A stretch of DNA of 44,209 nucleotides from Akkermansiaceae bacterium (GTDB lineage: Bacteria; Verrucomicrobiota; Verrucomicrobiia; Verrucomicrobiales; Akkermansiaceae). The stretch is from positions 1 to 44,209 of the forward strand of contig CANLKN010000023.1 of the NCBI GenBank assembly GCA_947491475.1, in the 5' to 3' direction. The notes under the pieces were generated by a model. It searched no databases. It saw only the letters and a list, made by a program, of their open reading frames with translations, and was not told the DNA's origin. Positions 1-8,652 of the stretch are shown here, in pieces (the stretch's first letter is position 1; every line of letters begins with the position of its first letter). The position numbers and the translations under genes are program-made.

Positions 1-61
1 TGAGGTTGAGAATCTGCTTGAGGACGATCACATTGCTGCGGGTTGGTGGTGTGTTTTTCAT
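1..61 (-). CDS. Start of a probable IS4-type transposase, cut by the window edge
   Basis: An ATG on the minus strand at 61 opens a frame that runs without a stop to the window edge, giving 20 codons that begin MKNTPPTRSN and end VIVLKQILNL. This resembles, from memory, the N-terminus of IS4-family transposases common in Verrucomicrobia (a Thr/Pro-rich start followed by VLKQI-NLIP). Only the first 20 residues are visible, so no DDE catalytic residue can be checked. It is transcribed away from the glycosidase gene at 157, so the right end of the insertion sequence would lie between 62 and about 150. The family call is a recollection of pattern and not a search result. Confidence 0.4.
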   Translation of the reverse strand, partial: MKNTPPTRSNVIVLKQILNL

Positions 62-123
62 AACACCCTACCGAGTGGCAGGGATTTAAACTCAACACCA
101 GCCCGCTTTTCCTTCCCTAGCTA

Positions 124-143
124 AGCCGTCCTGTGGGACGGCT
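124..143. repeat. 8-bp perfect hairpin between transposase start and glycosidase gene
   Basis: Arms AGCCGTCC and GGACGGCT are separated by TGTG, and a run of five T follows at 150-154. On the plus strand this is terminator-like. Because it sits beside a probable insertion-sequence end, it could equally be a structure that blocks read-through transcription into the element. It lies 13 bases before the start codon at 157. Confidence 0.45.
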
Positions 144-156
144 GTGAAACTTTTTC

Positions 157-2814
157 ATGAACACCAAGACACAACGTAAGAATGCGGTTTCCGCTTTCCT
201 CACCAAGCTCACCGCCAGATCACTTTGCGTAGTGATAGGGCTGTTTCTTTACCCTCTGATGGCTTCCGCGACGCCAGCGCCCGATTTTCGGGAAGCCTCC
301 TGGGTGTGGGCGGATGCGAATGGCGACGGGATCGAGCTTGCTGATGGACCGGGAAGCGAATTCGCGTTTCTAAGGCGCACGTTTGACTTGCCGGAAGGAT
401 CAGTGGTCACCCGGGCCGTGATTTCGCTGACGGCTGATAACTCGGCCGAGGCATGGGTCAACGGCGAGGCGGTGGCCAAGTCGAACGTGGACTGGCGGCA
501 ATCGGCTGCGGTAGATGTCAGTCAATGGCTGAGACCCGGAAAAAACGTGATCGCGGTGCACGCCCAGAACATCAAATTGCCGAGAGATGCAGGCGGTGTG
601 ATTTGTGCGCTGGCGGTGACCTACCGCTCGGCAGATGGCACGGAGAGTGAGTTGGTCCTTGGCAGCGACGCCTCTTGGCAGGGAGCACCGGACGCGCCGG
701 AGGGCTGGGAAAAGCCTGGATTTTCCGATGCGGCTTGGAGGTCGGCAGTTCCGTTGGTACCGCTGGGCGGCGCTCCATGGAACAACCAATTTACCGGAGC
801 CGAGGGCGGCATTGCGGGTGAGGTGCCGGATTTCCAGATTGGCGGCGATGGCAAGCTGCTGTCTCCACTGCGGGACTTGCTGAAGCGGCATTATGTACCC
901 GGTATCTCCTGCACGTTGTGGGATCCATGGCTGCCGCGCAGCCTCCTATGGGTAGGAGTGAATCCCGGCAAGATTGATGTCGGCACGCGGCGATTTTACC
1001 GGAACAGCTTGCTTGGGCGCGAGATCACCGCGGAGGGATATGTCGAAATGCGGCAGCACCGTGGCCTGGGTTTGCCGGAGGGCTGGCCGTTCCCATTTTG
1101 GACGCAGGGCCCGGGGGTGGGCTGGCATTTCTCAGTAGCGGGCAATCCATATGGCTCGCCAATCTACGGCATCAACAAGGCGGTGAATGCGGACGGATGG
1201 ACTCTGGATGGCGCGACGACCGAAGGCTTTGACGATCTCAAGGGCTGGACGATCCGGTTTGACAGGGCCAACGCCGCCATCACATCCCCGGCCTGCAAAG
1301 CCGCAAAAGCCATGGCACCCTACGTCCGCCTGGAGTGGCGCGCACAGGGCCTGCCCGCGACCGCGCAGCCCTACCTCGAGTGGACAACGGAACCACAACC
1401 GGAATTCTCCCCCGAACGCCGGGTCTATTTTTCTCCGATCCAGGCGGCGGATGACCTCCAGTTCACGATGCTCCCGCTGCATGAAATCCCCGGCTGGGAG
1501 GGGCCGATCACCCGCTTTCGCATTCATTTCGACAATCCGGTGGATGCAAAAGTGAGCATCGTCGCGCTGTTCACCGCGCAGGACACCCGTCTGCCAATCA
1601 CGAATTCGGACTTCGTTCTGGGCAGCACGGATTTTTATAATTTGAGCGGAGACCTTGATTTCCTTCGCCTGCAGATCAACCGCCTGCGGACGGCGATGGG
1701 CTACTCCCTCAAAGAGTTCGGTGTGGAGAAAAACGGCATCGCTTATGTGCCATGGCCCGGCCACGAGGGGCGCAGCGGCGTCACATGGGTGGATGGGAAA
1801 AAAGTCCTCCGGCCCGGCGAAGGAGTGGGCAACAACTACTACGATCTTCTGCCGTTCGGCGCATGGGACGCCTATTTGAACATCCGGATTTACGCGGCGT
1901 TGCGGGCGATGGCGAAGCTGGAAAAGGCAATCGAAGCCTCGCCGCAATGGAATCTGCCGGAATCCCCCCTACGGCGATCCGCGGAAGAACTCGATGCCAT
2001 AGCCGATCGGTTGCGGACGGAATTCCAGAAGAAATTCTGGAACCCGGCAGCCGGTCGCTTTGTCGGAGCCATTGATGTGGACGGAGTCGCGCATGATTAC
2101 GGATTCACGCCAATCAACATCGAGGCGATCGTTTACGGCTTGGCGAGCGAGCCGCAGAGCCGCGAAATATTCGAATGGCTCGATGGCAAACGGCTTATCG
2201 AAGAGGATACCTCGCAAGGTGAGGACATTTACAAATGGCGTTTCGGCCCCCGCGCCACCACACGCCGCAACATCGACTACTATCAAGCGGCATGGACCGC
2301 TCCCGAGAACATTCCCTTCGGCGACCAAATCCAGGATGGCGGTGCGGTGCTCGGGTTTTCCTATTATGACATCATGGCCCGCATTCAAACTCTCGGGCCG
2401 GACGATGCTTGGAAGCGCCTCAAGGCAATCCTCGACTGGTATCAGGAAGTGCAGGCCTATGGCGGCTACCGGAAATACTACGACGATCACGATGGCATCT
2501 TGCAGGGCGGCGGCCCGCCCGGCGGGCTAGGCCTCGACCAGGAGTTCTTCGAGAGCGTGATGCTGCCGAGCGTGCTCCTGTATGGATTCCTCGGAATAGA
2601 ACCCACGCCGACCGGTCTGGTGGCAAGACCACAGCTTCCCGCCGATTGGCCGTCGCTGGAGATCACGAACATCGTTTACCACGATTGGCGGTTCTCACTC
2701 ACAGCCGATCCCAAGGCAAAGATTTTGACCGCAAAGGTCGCTGCTGGAAATTCCGATGCACTGCGGATCGCACTGCCCGAAGGCTGGCGTTTTGTGAGTG
2801 AGAAATCACCGTAA
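157..2814 (+). CDS. Secreted multidomain glycoside hydrolase (rhamnosidase-like N-domain plus alpha/alpha toroid)
   Basis: The 885-residue protein begins with a basic region, a hydrophobic core and an ASA cleavage site near residue 39, a typical Sec signal peptide. Residues about 45-200 resemble the galactose-binding-like N-terminal domain of alpha-L-rhamnosidases (WVWAD... FLRRTFDLP... NSAEAWVNGE... WLRPGKNVIAVHA... W-F-D-A-W). The C-terminal half (about 480-870) has the helix-rich, aromatic-rich pattern of (alpha/alpha)6-toroid glycosidases: PWPGHEG, NNYYDLLPFGAWDAY, WTAPENIPFGDQIQDGG and GLDQEFFES, with many acidic residues able to act as catalysts. It probably cleaves a plant or algal oligosaccharide in the periplasm or outside the cell. 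No exact GH family or catalytic pair can be assigned by eye. The next gene begins 52 bases downstream, so they are likely co-transcribed. The start codon has no Shine-Dalgarno sequence. Confidence 0.75.
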   Translation: MNTKTQRKNAVSAFLTKLTARSLCVVIGLFLYPLMASATPAPDFREASWVWADANGDGIELADGPGSEFAFLRRTFDLPEGSVVTRAVISLTADNSAEAWVNGEAVAKSNVDWRQSAAVDVSQWLRPGKNVIAVHAQNIKLPRDAGGVICALAVTYRSADGTESELVLGSDASWQGAPDAPEGWEKPGFSDAAWRSAVPLVPLGGAPWNNQFTGAEGGIAGEVPDFQIGGDGKLLSPLRDLLKRHYVPGISCTLWDPWLPRSLLWVGVNPGKIDVGTRRFYRNSLLGREITAEGYVEMRQHRGLGLPEGWPFPFWTQGPGVGWHFSVAGNPYGSPIYGINKAVNADGWTLDGATTEGFDDLKGWTIRFDRANAAITSPACKAAKAMAPYVRLEWRAQGLPATAQPYLEWTTEPQPEFSPERRVYFSPIQAADDLQFTMLPLHEIPGWEGPITRFRIHFDNPVDAKVSIVALFTAQDTRLPITNSDFVLGSTDFYNLSGDLDFLRLQINRLRTAMGYSLKEFGVEKNGIAYVPWPGHEGRSGVTWVDGKKVLRPGEGVGNNYYDLLPFGAWDAYLNIRIYAALRAMAKLEKAIEASPQWNLPESPLRRSAEELDAIADRLRTEFQKKFWNPAAGRFVGAIDVDGVAHDYGFTPINIEAIVYGLASEPQSREIFEWLDGKRLIEEDTSQGEDIYKWRFGPRATTRRNIDYYQAAWTAPENIPFGDQIQDGGAVLGFSYYDIMARIQTLGPDDAWKRLKAILDWYQEVQAYGGYRKYYDDHDGILQGGGPPGGLGLDQEFFESVMLPSVLLYGFLGIEPTPTGLVARPQLPADWPSLEITNIVYHDWRFSLTADPKAKILTAKVAAGNSDALRIALPEGWRFVSEKSP

Positions 2815-2866
2815 AAATCCTGCCTCCACTCCCGTAACATCGCATCTACGCTCACCCCGCTTCATC

Positions 2867-4456
2867 ATGAACCATCTGAAAATCACCGTCAGGATTTTAC
2901 TGGTCACCGCGACGCTCATCGCGCCGCTCGCTGCCGCCGAAATCTCGTTTTCAGGCTACCTGCTCAACCGTGCCGACTGGCGCAAGCCCGATGCCCCCAA
3001 ACTCGAGCCAGCGACCAATCAGGATGTTGATATGGACAAGGACGGAATCCTCGGGACGCAAGGGTATGTCCTGTTCGGCCCGGCCGGACAAGAAACCGGC
3101 AAAATCCCGGTCGGCAAGGAATGGCTTCAGAACGTGACCCGCCAGTTGCCTCCATGGGTGCACCAGTTGGAGATTCTAGCCCCTGCGGAAATGGGACGGT
3201 TCCCGGGTTATGCCGTGATCAATGATCCGGTGAAAACCGATCTTTCCTTTAACTCGGGCGCTCTCATTCTGGAGACCAAAGAGCCGGAACTTCCGCTGCT
3301 GAAAATCACTTTCGGCGACGGCGCGCCGCCCACCATCCGGATCGGCCTGATGGTGGACAACCTCGATAGCGGCACCTATAACACGCGCGCGTTTTTCGCG
3401 CAAACGGGGAAGCAGAAAGTCGGCCCGATCGTCACTTTGGTCCAGAACGGTTCCAGCAACGGAATCCCTGATTATTACTTCTTTGACGTGATCGACACCA
3501 AGCCCGGCGAAAATGTCACCTTCCTCGCCGAGCCCGGCCCCGGCGGCATGGTCACGCTGGGAGGTCTCACCTTCGATTCGGTTTCGCCGAAACACTACGC
3601 GGAATTCCGGCACCCGGACCGCTACCTGAAGGACTTTTACGTCTATAAGAACGGCGACACCTATCACCTCTTCTACAACATCGGCCTTGCGGACGGAAAG
3701 CAGGAGTGGCAGCAACCGGGAAACGAGGAAATGTTCGGCCACGCCACCTCGAAGGATCTGCGGAAATGGGAATACCATCCCGGCGTTCTCATCACGCAGC
3801 CGCTGGGTTGGGAAGAAGCCACGGTCTCCGCACCTTCGATTGTCAAACGCGATGACGGAAACTACTACATGGCCTACACGGGATTCGACCGCAACGCGAA
3901 CCAGCAGATGGGTCTCGCCGTCAGCAAGGATCTCTTCGAATGGAAGCGTGTGGCCGCCAACCCCATCGCACGCGGGCCGTCGTGGTCATCCTGGCAGCCG
4001 GGAGTGTGGGCGGACTTCCGGGACCCGGATCTGTTCCCGATGGCGGACGGATTCACCTACATGTTCAACACCGTGCATGTGCCTGATGTCGGCGGTGCGG
4101 TCGCCATCTCGCGCTCAAAGGATCTCCTCGAATGGGAGGATCTCGGACCCCAGCGCGCGCTCTATCCCGGGTTTCATGCCGCGGAGAGTGCCCGCGCCTT
4201 TCTCCACGACGGCAAGGTTTATGTGTTCATCGGAGGTGGCGGCTCGGCCTTGATGGTGACCGACGACATCATGTCCGGAAAATGGGAGCATGTGCCTTTC
4301 GATTTCCCTAACGACGGGCTCTGGTCGGGATGGGAGATTGTGGAAGGTCCCGAGGGACAAATGCTCTTCTGCGCCTTCAAATGGAAAATGTTTGGAAATT
4401 TCATTCACTTCTGGGAGGTGGATTGGGAGAATGGCGTCCCGCGTTTGCGGCGCTGA
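2867..4456 (+). CDS. Secreted five-bladed beta-propeller glycosidase (GH43/GH32-like)
   Basis: I chose the ATG at 2867 because it gives a clean signal peptide (MNHLKITVRILLVTATLIAP, cleaved after LAAA); the frame is also open upstream to 2798. The protein has 529 residues. Residues about 25-240 form a beta-rich region with a possible calcium loop (DVDMDKDGI). The rest is a five-bladed propeller of the GH43/GH32/GH117 kind, with the blade repeats typical of these enzymes: FYVYKNGDTYHLFYN, ATSKDLRKWEYH, APSIVKRDDGNYYMAYTG, AVSKDLFEWKRV, DFRDPDLFPM and SKDLLEWEDLG. The DFRDPD segment is where such enzymes carry the catalytic-base or stabilising acid. It would act on an exported glycan with the neighbouring genes at 157 and 4470. 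Substrate is unknown. Confidence 0.75.
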   Translation: MNHLKITVRILLVTATLIAPLAAAEISFSGYLLNRADWRKPDAPKLEPATNQDVDMDKDGILGTQGYVLFGPAGQETGKIPVGKEWLQNVTRQLPPWVHQLEILAPAEMGRFPGYAVINDPVKTDLSFNSGALILETKEPELPLLKITFGDGAPPTIRIGLMVDNLDSGTYNTRAFFAQTGKQKVGPIVTLVQNGSSNGIPDYYFFDVIDTKPGENVTFLAEPGPGGMVTLGGLTFDSVSPKHYAEFRHPDRYLKDFYVYKNGDTYHLFYNIGLADGKQEWQQPGNEEMFGHATSKDLRKWEYHPGVLITQPLGWEEATVSAPSIVKRDDGNYYMAYTGFDRNANQQMGLAVSKDLFEWKRVAANPIARGPSWSSWQPGVWADFRDPDLFPMADGFTYMFNTVHVPDVGGAVAISRSKDLLEWEDLGPQRALYPGFHAAESARAFLHDGKVYVFIGGGGSALMVTDDIMSGKWEHVPFDFPNDGLWSGWEIVEGPEGQMLFCAFKWKMFGNFIHFWEVDWENGVPRLRR

Positions 4457-4469
4457 GCAAAATTTCATC

Positions 4470-5816
4470 ATGCAATCTTCAAACGCACTGCGCGCCAGCA
4501 TTTCCCGCACGACACTCACCGTGGCGTTGATCGTTTTCGTGCTCGCGGGATTTGCGGCATGTATGCCCGGCGACCGCTGGCGACTATTTGCTATTTCTGG
4601 CTTGTTTGCGATTGTGCCGATGCTCGTCGGGCCGAGATGGTATCATTTTGTCGGCGCGCTCCTCGTGCTTGGAATGGCGATGAGTATCGATGGGGATCTC
4701 AAGGCTGGCAGGGAGTATCAGAAGCAGCGGCAGGAGCGGCAGGAGCGGTGGCTTGCGCGTGCTTTAAAGAATCAAACCAATAACAAAGACACCACAATGA
4801 TCCAATACCCCGACCACCGACCCGCCGCCCGCCTCCGTCTCGATGCCATGGACGAAGGCATCGTTTTCCGCCATGGCCAGGGCCCGAAACAATGCGATGC
4901 CGGAGGAGCCCGCGAAGCCAGCGTGGTGCTGCATGACGGCATCTATCATTTGTTCTATGATGGCGCGGAACCGGGCGTCGGCTGGCTGGCCTGCCTCGCC
5001 ACCAGCACGGATATGAAAAACTGGGAGCGTCACGGGCCGGTGTTCAGTTATGGCGAGCCGGGAACGCCGGATTCGCACACCGCGACTTCACCATGGTTCA
5101 TTCACGAAGACGGGTTGTGGCATGCGTTTTACGTCGGCTGCCGCAAGACGAGCCCGCCGCCTGATTGCATTCCGCATGCGCCGTATCTCACCTGCAAGGC
5201 GGAGGCTGAAAACCTGCGCGGCCCATGGAAGAAGCGCTACGATGTGGTGGCGGTGACCGCGGAGCCGGAAACTTATCGCGGAGAAACGGCCAGCCCTGGA
5301 TTCCTGTTCCGCCACGATGGCCAACTGCGGATGTTTTTCAGTTCGGCGGAAGGCGAGGTTTCCGACACGGCGGTCAAAATCAAGCGGACGCTCGGCATGG
5401 CCAGCGCGCCGCATCCGGACGGCCCGTGGACGGTGCCGGGCCAGCCGATCCTTCCGATCGAGGAGCAGATCGAAAACAGCTCGCTCTATTATGAGCCGTC
5501 CAACCAAACCTGGTTTCTTTTCACCAACCACATCGGCATCAATGACCAGGGCTGGGAATACACCGATGCCATCTGGGTCTATTGGTCCAAGGATCCGTTG
5601 AAGTGGAACCCGCAGGACAAGGCGGTCGTGCTTGATGGCAAAAACTGCACTTGGAGCAAAAATTGCATCGGCATGCCCTCGGTGCTGCCGGTCGATGGGC
5701 GCCTCGCCATTTTCTACGACGCCGCGGGCGGCGATTCGGTTTCCCACATGGGCCGCGACATCGGCCTCGCCTGGCTGCCGCTTCCGCTCAAGCCACCCGT
5801 CCAGCCAGCGCCTTGA
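4470..5816 (+). CDS. Membrane-anchored GH43/GH32-like beta-propeller protein (possible fusion of two genes)
   Basis: From the ATG at 4470, 14 bases after the previous stop, the frame encodes 448 residues. Residues 14-74 hold three hydrophobic stretches (TLTVALIVFVLAGFAAC, FAISGLFAIVPMLVG, FVGALLVLGMAM), followed by a charged segment rich in Q, E and R (about 85-100). From about residue 110 comes a five-bladed-propeller glycosidase domain: GIVFRHGQGPKQCDAGG, ASVVLHDGIYHLFYDG, ATSTDMKNWERHG, SPWFIHEDGLWHAFYVG and LYYEPSNQTWFLFTN. A second good start exists at 4797 (MIQYPDHRP), which would give a 339-residue soluble protein preceded by an intergenic-looking A-rich leader (AACAAAGACACCACA). So this is either a real fusion or a small membrane protein lying in frame ahead of the hydrolase. 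Neither start has a Shine-Dalgarno sequence. The 3' end overlaps the convergent gene by 29 bases. Confidence 0.65.
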   Translation: MQSSNALRASISRTTLTVALIVFVLAGFAACMPGDRWRLFAISGLFAIVPMLVGPRWYHFVGALLVLGMAMSIDGDLKAGREYQKQRQERQERWLARALKNQTNNKDTTMIQYPDHRPAARLRLDAMDEGIVFRHGQGPKQCDAGGAREASVVLHDGIYHLFYDGAEPGVGWLACLATSTDMKNWERHGPVFSYGEPGTPDSHTATSPWFIHEDGLWHAFYVGCRKTSPPPDCIPHAPYLTCKAEAENLRGPWKKRYDVVAVTAEPETYRGETASPGFLFRHDGQLRMFFSSAEGEVSDTAVKIKRTLGMASAPHPDGPWTVPGQPILPIEEQIENSSLYYEPSNQTWFLFTNHIGINDQGWEYTDAIWVYWSKDPLKWNPQDKAVVLDGKNCTWSKNCIGMPSVLPVDGRLAIFYDAAGGDSVSHMGRDIGLAWLPLPLKPPVQPAP

Positions 5817-6258
5817 GTAACAAATTCCGGCGGTCGGCGCGGATCGGGCGCAGCGAAAGGTGGATGCCCGAGCTTTTCCCGGCATCGTGGTGCAGTGTCA
5901 GCACCCTGTGCCGGGCATCGACCTCCATACTATGCACTTCCTGCCAAACCACGAGGCGCATGCCATCAGCCGGGCGGAAGAACGGGAAAATTTCGATCCC
6001 CAGTGGAGTGAGGATCAGGTAGGCACGTCTGGTGAGGCGCATGGCCAGGCGCGCCGTGACCAGTGAGGCGAGCAAGGGCAAAAGCGCCCATGCCGGATGC
6101 GGCAGTTGCGGGTTGGTGCTGCGATAGATCGAGGTGGCGGCTAGCGTTAGCGCCACCGCCGCCAGAACCGCGGCTGCCAGCCAAAAAATCACGGCCTGCC
6201 CTGAGCGGGTGAAACGCAGTTCCTTATCCGGTGATTGGATCCCCGCTGTCATTGGCAA
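5788..6258 (-). CDS. Small membrane protein with two N-terminal helices and a PH-like tail
   Basis: The 156-residue protein has two hydrophobic helices (VIFWLAAAVLAAVALTLAA near 24-42 and AWALLPLLASLVTARLAM near 57-74). A beta-rich cytoplasmic region follows (RAYLILTPLGIEIFPFFRP... VVWQEVHSMEVDARHRVLTLHH), which resembles the bacterial PH-like domains of YdbT/YdbS-type membrane proteins. It ends with a basic helix (LRPIRADRRNLLLKAL). No enzymatic motif is visible. It is convergent with the glycosidase at 4470 and overlaps its last 29 bases, so the two messages can pair at their 3' ends. A second ATG lies two codons in, at 6252. The function is unknown. Confidence 0.7.
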   Translation of the reverse strand: MPMTAGIQSPDKELRFTRSGQAVIFWLAAAVLAAVALTLAATSIYRSTNPQLPHPAWALLPLLASLVTARLAMRLTRRAYLILTPLGIEIFPFFRPADGMRLVVWQEVHSMEVDARHRVLTLHHDAGKSSGIHLSLRPIRADRRNLLLKALAGRVA

Positions 6259-6392
6259 GCATTTCCTTGCGCCAGCGCCATCAGTCCGACCGATTCACCA
6301 TGGGCCATCCTGGCGAATTTTTCAGGGGGTATGGCGATAAACCCACCGTTCACAGTGTGCTGTCTAACTTGGAAAAGCATGGTTTTCAAAAA

Positions 6393-6941
6393 TCAGATCC
6401 TTGGATCGCCATAAGCGCCGAGTTGCGCCTCCAATTCCGCCGCCAACTGTTCCCGTCCGGTGGCCTTTGCCAGGTCAATACGCAGAGCCAGCGTTTGCGG
6501 CAATTTGAGTTCGTCCTCCGTCATTGCGGCGATGCACTCGGCCGCCGTCTCGTGATCGGCAATCGCCAGCGCACCCTCGGCCTGGGCATGCAAGGATGGC
6601 TCTTCTCCGGCGAGCGGCGGCTCCCGGTAAACCGCCCAACTCGCATGCTCCGGCAAACCTGCCGGCTCGTTCACCTGCTCCAGATAGACCAGTTCATCGC
6701 CGGCTTTCGTCTGCCGCAAATGATTGATCACCAGCACCAATGTCAGCCCAAACAACGCAAATGAAATTTCCAACAAGAACGGCGTGGTCGCCATCCCCAT
6801 CATGAAACCCAGCCACTCGCCCAGGAATCCAGGGACATGCGGAACCCACAGCAGGAGCCCGCAAATCACCACCGCAATCGCGAGAAAAATCGCCGCAGCG
6901 ATTGCAATCTGCCGTTTTTGTTCATTTGTCATTTTGCTCAT
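6393..6941 (-). CDS. Hypothetical two-helix membrane protein with acidic C-terminal helical domain
   Basis: I take the ATG at 6941 (MSKMTNEQKRQ), which leads straight into a first membrane helix (AIAAAIFLAIAVVICGLLLWV, about 13-33) and a second (ATTPFLLEISFALFGLTLVLVI, about 50-71). The frame stays open further upstream to 7070, but that stretch looks like non-coding DNA. The C-terminal 110 residues are acidic and rich in alanine and leucine (EGALAIADHETAAECIAAMTEDELKLPQTL..RIDLAKATGREQLAAELEAQL), suggesting paired helices of the TPR kind. I do not recognise the family. It is transcribed in the same direction as 5788-6258, with 134 bases between them. Confidence 0.6.
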   Translation of the reverse strand: MSKMTNEQKRQIAIAAAIFLAIAVVICGLLLWVPHVPGFLGEWLGFMMGMATTPFLLEISFALFGLTLVLVINHLRQTKAGDELVYLEQVNEPAGLPEHASWAVYREPPLAGEEPSLHAQAEGALAIADHETAAECIAAMTEDELKLPQTLALRIDLAKATGREQLAAELEAQLGAYGDPRI

Positions 6942-7252
6942 GCGTGCGGCCAGATTAACCAAAAAAGGAAGATGGGAACCACTGATTTTACTGATTAACC
7001 TGATTTTTAAGAGCTTGGAGTCCACATACGAGTGGGCCGCCCTTGGCAAGGCGAGCGCGTATTCAATCACAGCGGCAACCTTGGGTATATCGCATATTTA
7101 GCGAACCATCGCCGGTGGAAGTTTCCACTGACGCCGTTCCGAAGCCCTGTTTGCCCTATCCAGCCTGCTGATCTGCCGTCGGCGCGGCAAATAACAGCGG
7201 AAGGTGGATTCGCTCTTGGCGGGATGCCCCTCTGCCCCTAAACACCGCAGCC
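6942..7252. other. 311-bp intergenic region with a degenerate CTGATT repeat
   Basis: This is the divergent space between the membrane protein at 6393-6941 and cysS. At 6978-7008 it holds a short degenerate repeat in which ACTGATT, ACTGATT and CCTGATT follow each other every 9-10 bases. A related block occurs at 40990-41027. The rest has no credible reading frame and no RNA gene I can recognise. Promoters for both flanking genes should lie here, but I could not pick convincing -35/-10 pairs. Confidence 0.5.
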
Positions 7253-8644
7253 ATGCGGCTTTTCGACACGCTGACCCGGACCGAACGCGAACTGCGCCCG
7301 ATGGACGGCGCGTCATTTCGTTTTTATTGCTGCGGCCCCACGGTTTACGGGCCGGCGCACATCGGCAACTTCCGCACCTTCGTGCTGCAGGATGTGCTGC
7401 GCCGCACGCTGGAAACCGGCGGCACGCGCACCCTCCACGTCCGCAACATCACCGATGTGGACGACAAGACGATCCGCGATTCACAAAAGGCGGGCCAAAC
7501 ATTATCCGACTTCACCGCTGGCTGGACGGAAAAGTTCCATCAAGACTGCGAAAAACTCGGCCTGCTCGATCCACACATCGAACCCGGCGCGGTCGATCAC
7601 ATCCCGCAGCAGATCGCGATGATCAAACAGCTCGCCGCCAAGGGCCATGCCTACGCGTCCGATGACGGGTCTGTGTATTTCAAGATCTCGTCGTTTCCCG
7701 GCTACGGCAAACTCTCGCACCTCGACGAACGCGAGCTCGATCTCGGCAAAACCCAAAACGCCCGCGCCAATGCGGATGAATACGAGAAGGACAGCGTGTC
7801 CGACTTCGTCTTGTGGAAAACACGCCGCCCGGAGGACGGTGAAAATTTCTGGCCCTCACCATGGGGAGAGGGCCGCCCCGGCTGGCACCTCGAATGCTCG
7901 GCGATGATCCTCGAGTATCTGGGCGAAAATTTCGACCTCCACTCCGGCGGCGTCGATCTGGTGTTTCCGCACCATGAAAACGAGATCGCCCAGAGCGTAT
8001 GCTCGTGCGGCGGGCACTTCGCCGCACACTGGTTTCACATCACCCACCTGCTGGTGGATGGCGGGAAAATGTCCAAATCGCTCGGCAATTTATACACTCT
8101 AACCGATCTCGAGACCCGCGGCTTCACGCCGATGGAGGTCCGCTATGTGTTGATCGGCGGGCACTACCGGAAACAACTTAACTTCACACTCGATTCGCTG
8201 CACGCCGCACGCGAGGCGCTGGCCAAGCTCGCCAAAGGTGCCCGCAACCTTGCCGCGAAAACCGGTGGCGATGTGATACTGGATTCCGTCGGCTTCGGTC
8301 CCTTCCAAGCCGCGTGGGACAGCCTAAACTCCGACCTCAACACGCCTGCCGCGCTTGGCTGCTTGTTTACCGGCTTGCGCGAAGCCGCGCATCTCACAGG
8401 GGTGGAAGCCGCCGCCGCGCTTGCAGGATTCAACCGCGTGCTGCGCGCACTCGGACTCACGCTGCCTGAGGAAAAAGACGACAACACCGAAGTTCCCGAA
8501 AGCATCCGCAGCCTCGCCGAAACCCGCTGGCAGGCACGGCTTGCAAAGAACTGGGCCGAGTCCGACCGCATGCGCGACGAACTCGCCGCCCAAGGATGGC
8601 TCGTCAAGGATGGCAAGGATGGCTACACGCTGGAGAGTCCGTAG
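7253..8644 (+). CDS. cysS: Cysteinyl-tRNA synthetase
   Basis: This class I aminoacyl-tRNA synthetase attaches cysteine to tRNA-Cys in the cytoplasm. The 463 residues match the usual family length. The zinc-binding start CCGPTVYGPAHIGN contains Cys27 and the HIGH-type motif HIGN at 36-39. Further family signatures are RNITDVDDKTI, GRPGWHLECSAM (second zinc Cys), DLHSGGVDLVFPHHENEIAQS (zinc His and Glu) and GGKMSKSLGN with KMSKS at 272-276. The C-terminal helical anticodon-binding region contains RMRDELAAQGW near the end. The start at 7253 places the first strand correctly; it has no Shine-Dalgarno sequence. The truncated DUF4130 fragment begins 8 bases after its stop. Identification is secure. 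Confidence 0.97.
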   Translation: MRLFDTLTRTERELRPMDGASFRFYCCGPTVYGPAHIGNFRTFVLQDVLRRTLETGGTRTLHVRNITDVDDKTIRDSQKAGQTLSDFTAGWTEKFHQDCEKLGLLDPHIEPGAVDHIPQQIAMIKQLAAKGHAYASDDGSVYFKISSFPGYGKLSHLDERELDLGKTQNARANADEYEKDSVSDFVLWKTRRPEDGENFWPSPWGEGRPGWHLECSAMILEYLGENFDLHSGGVDLVFPHHENEIAQSVCSCGGHFAAHWFHITHLLVDGGKMSKSLGNLYTLTDLETRGFTPMEVRYVLIGGHYRKQLNFTLDSLHAAREALAKLAKGARNLAAKTGGDVILDSVGFGPFQAAWDSLNSDLNTPAALGCLFTGLREAAHLTGVEAAAALAGFNRVLRALGLTLPEEKDDNTEVPESIRSLAETRWQARLAKNWAESDRMRDELAAQGWLVKDGKDGYTLESP

Positions 8645-8652
8645 TCCAAACC

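Noticed and set aside
1132-1947. 271-codon open frame on the minus strand
   Set aside because: Antisense to the secreted glycosidase and without domain similarity.
7204-7665. Overlapping frames inside cysS on both strands
   Set aside because: All are shadows of the cysteinyl-tRNA synthetase gene.
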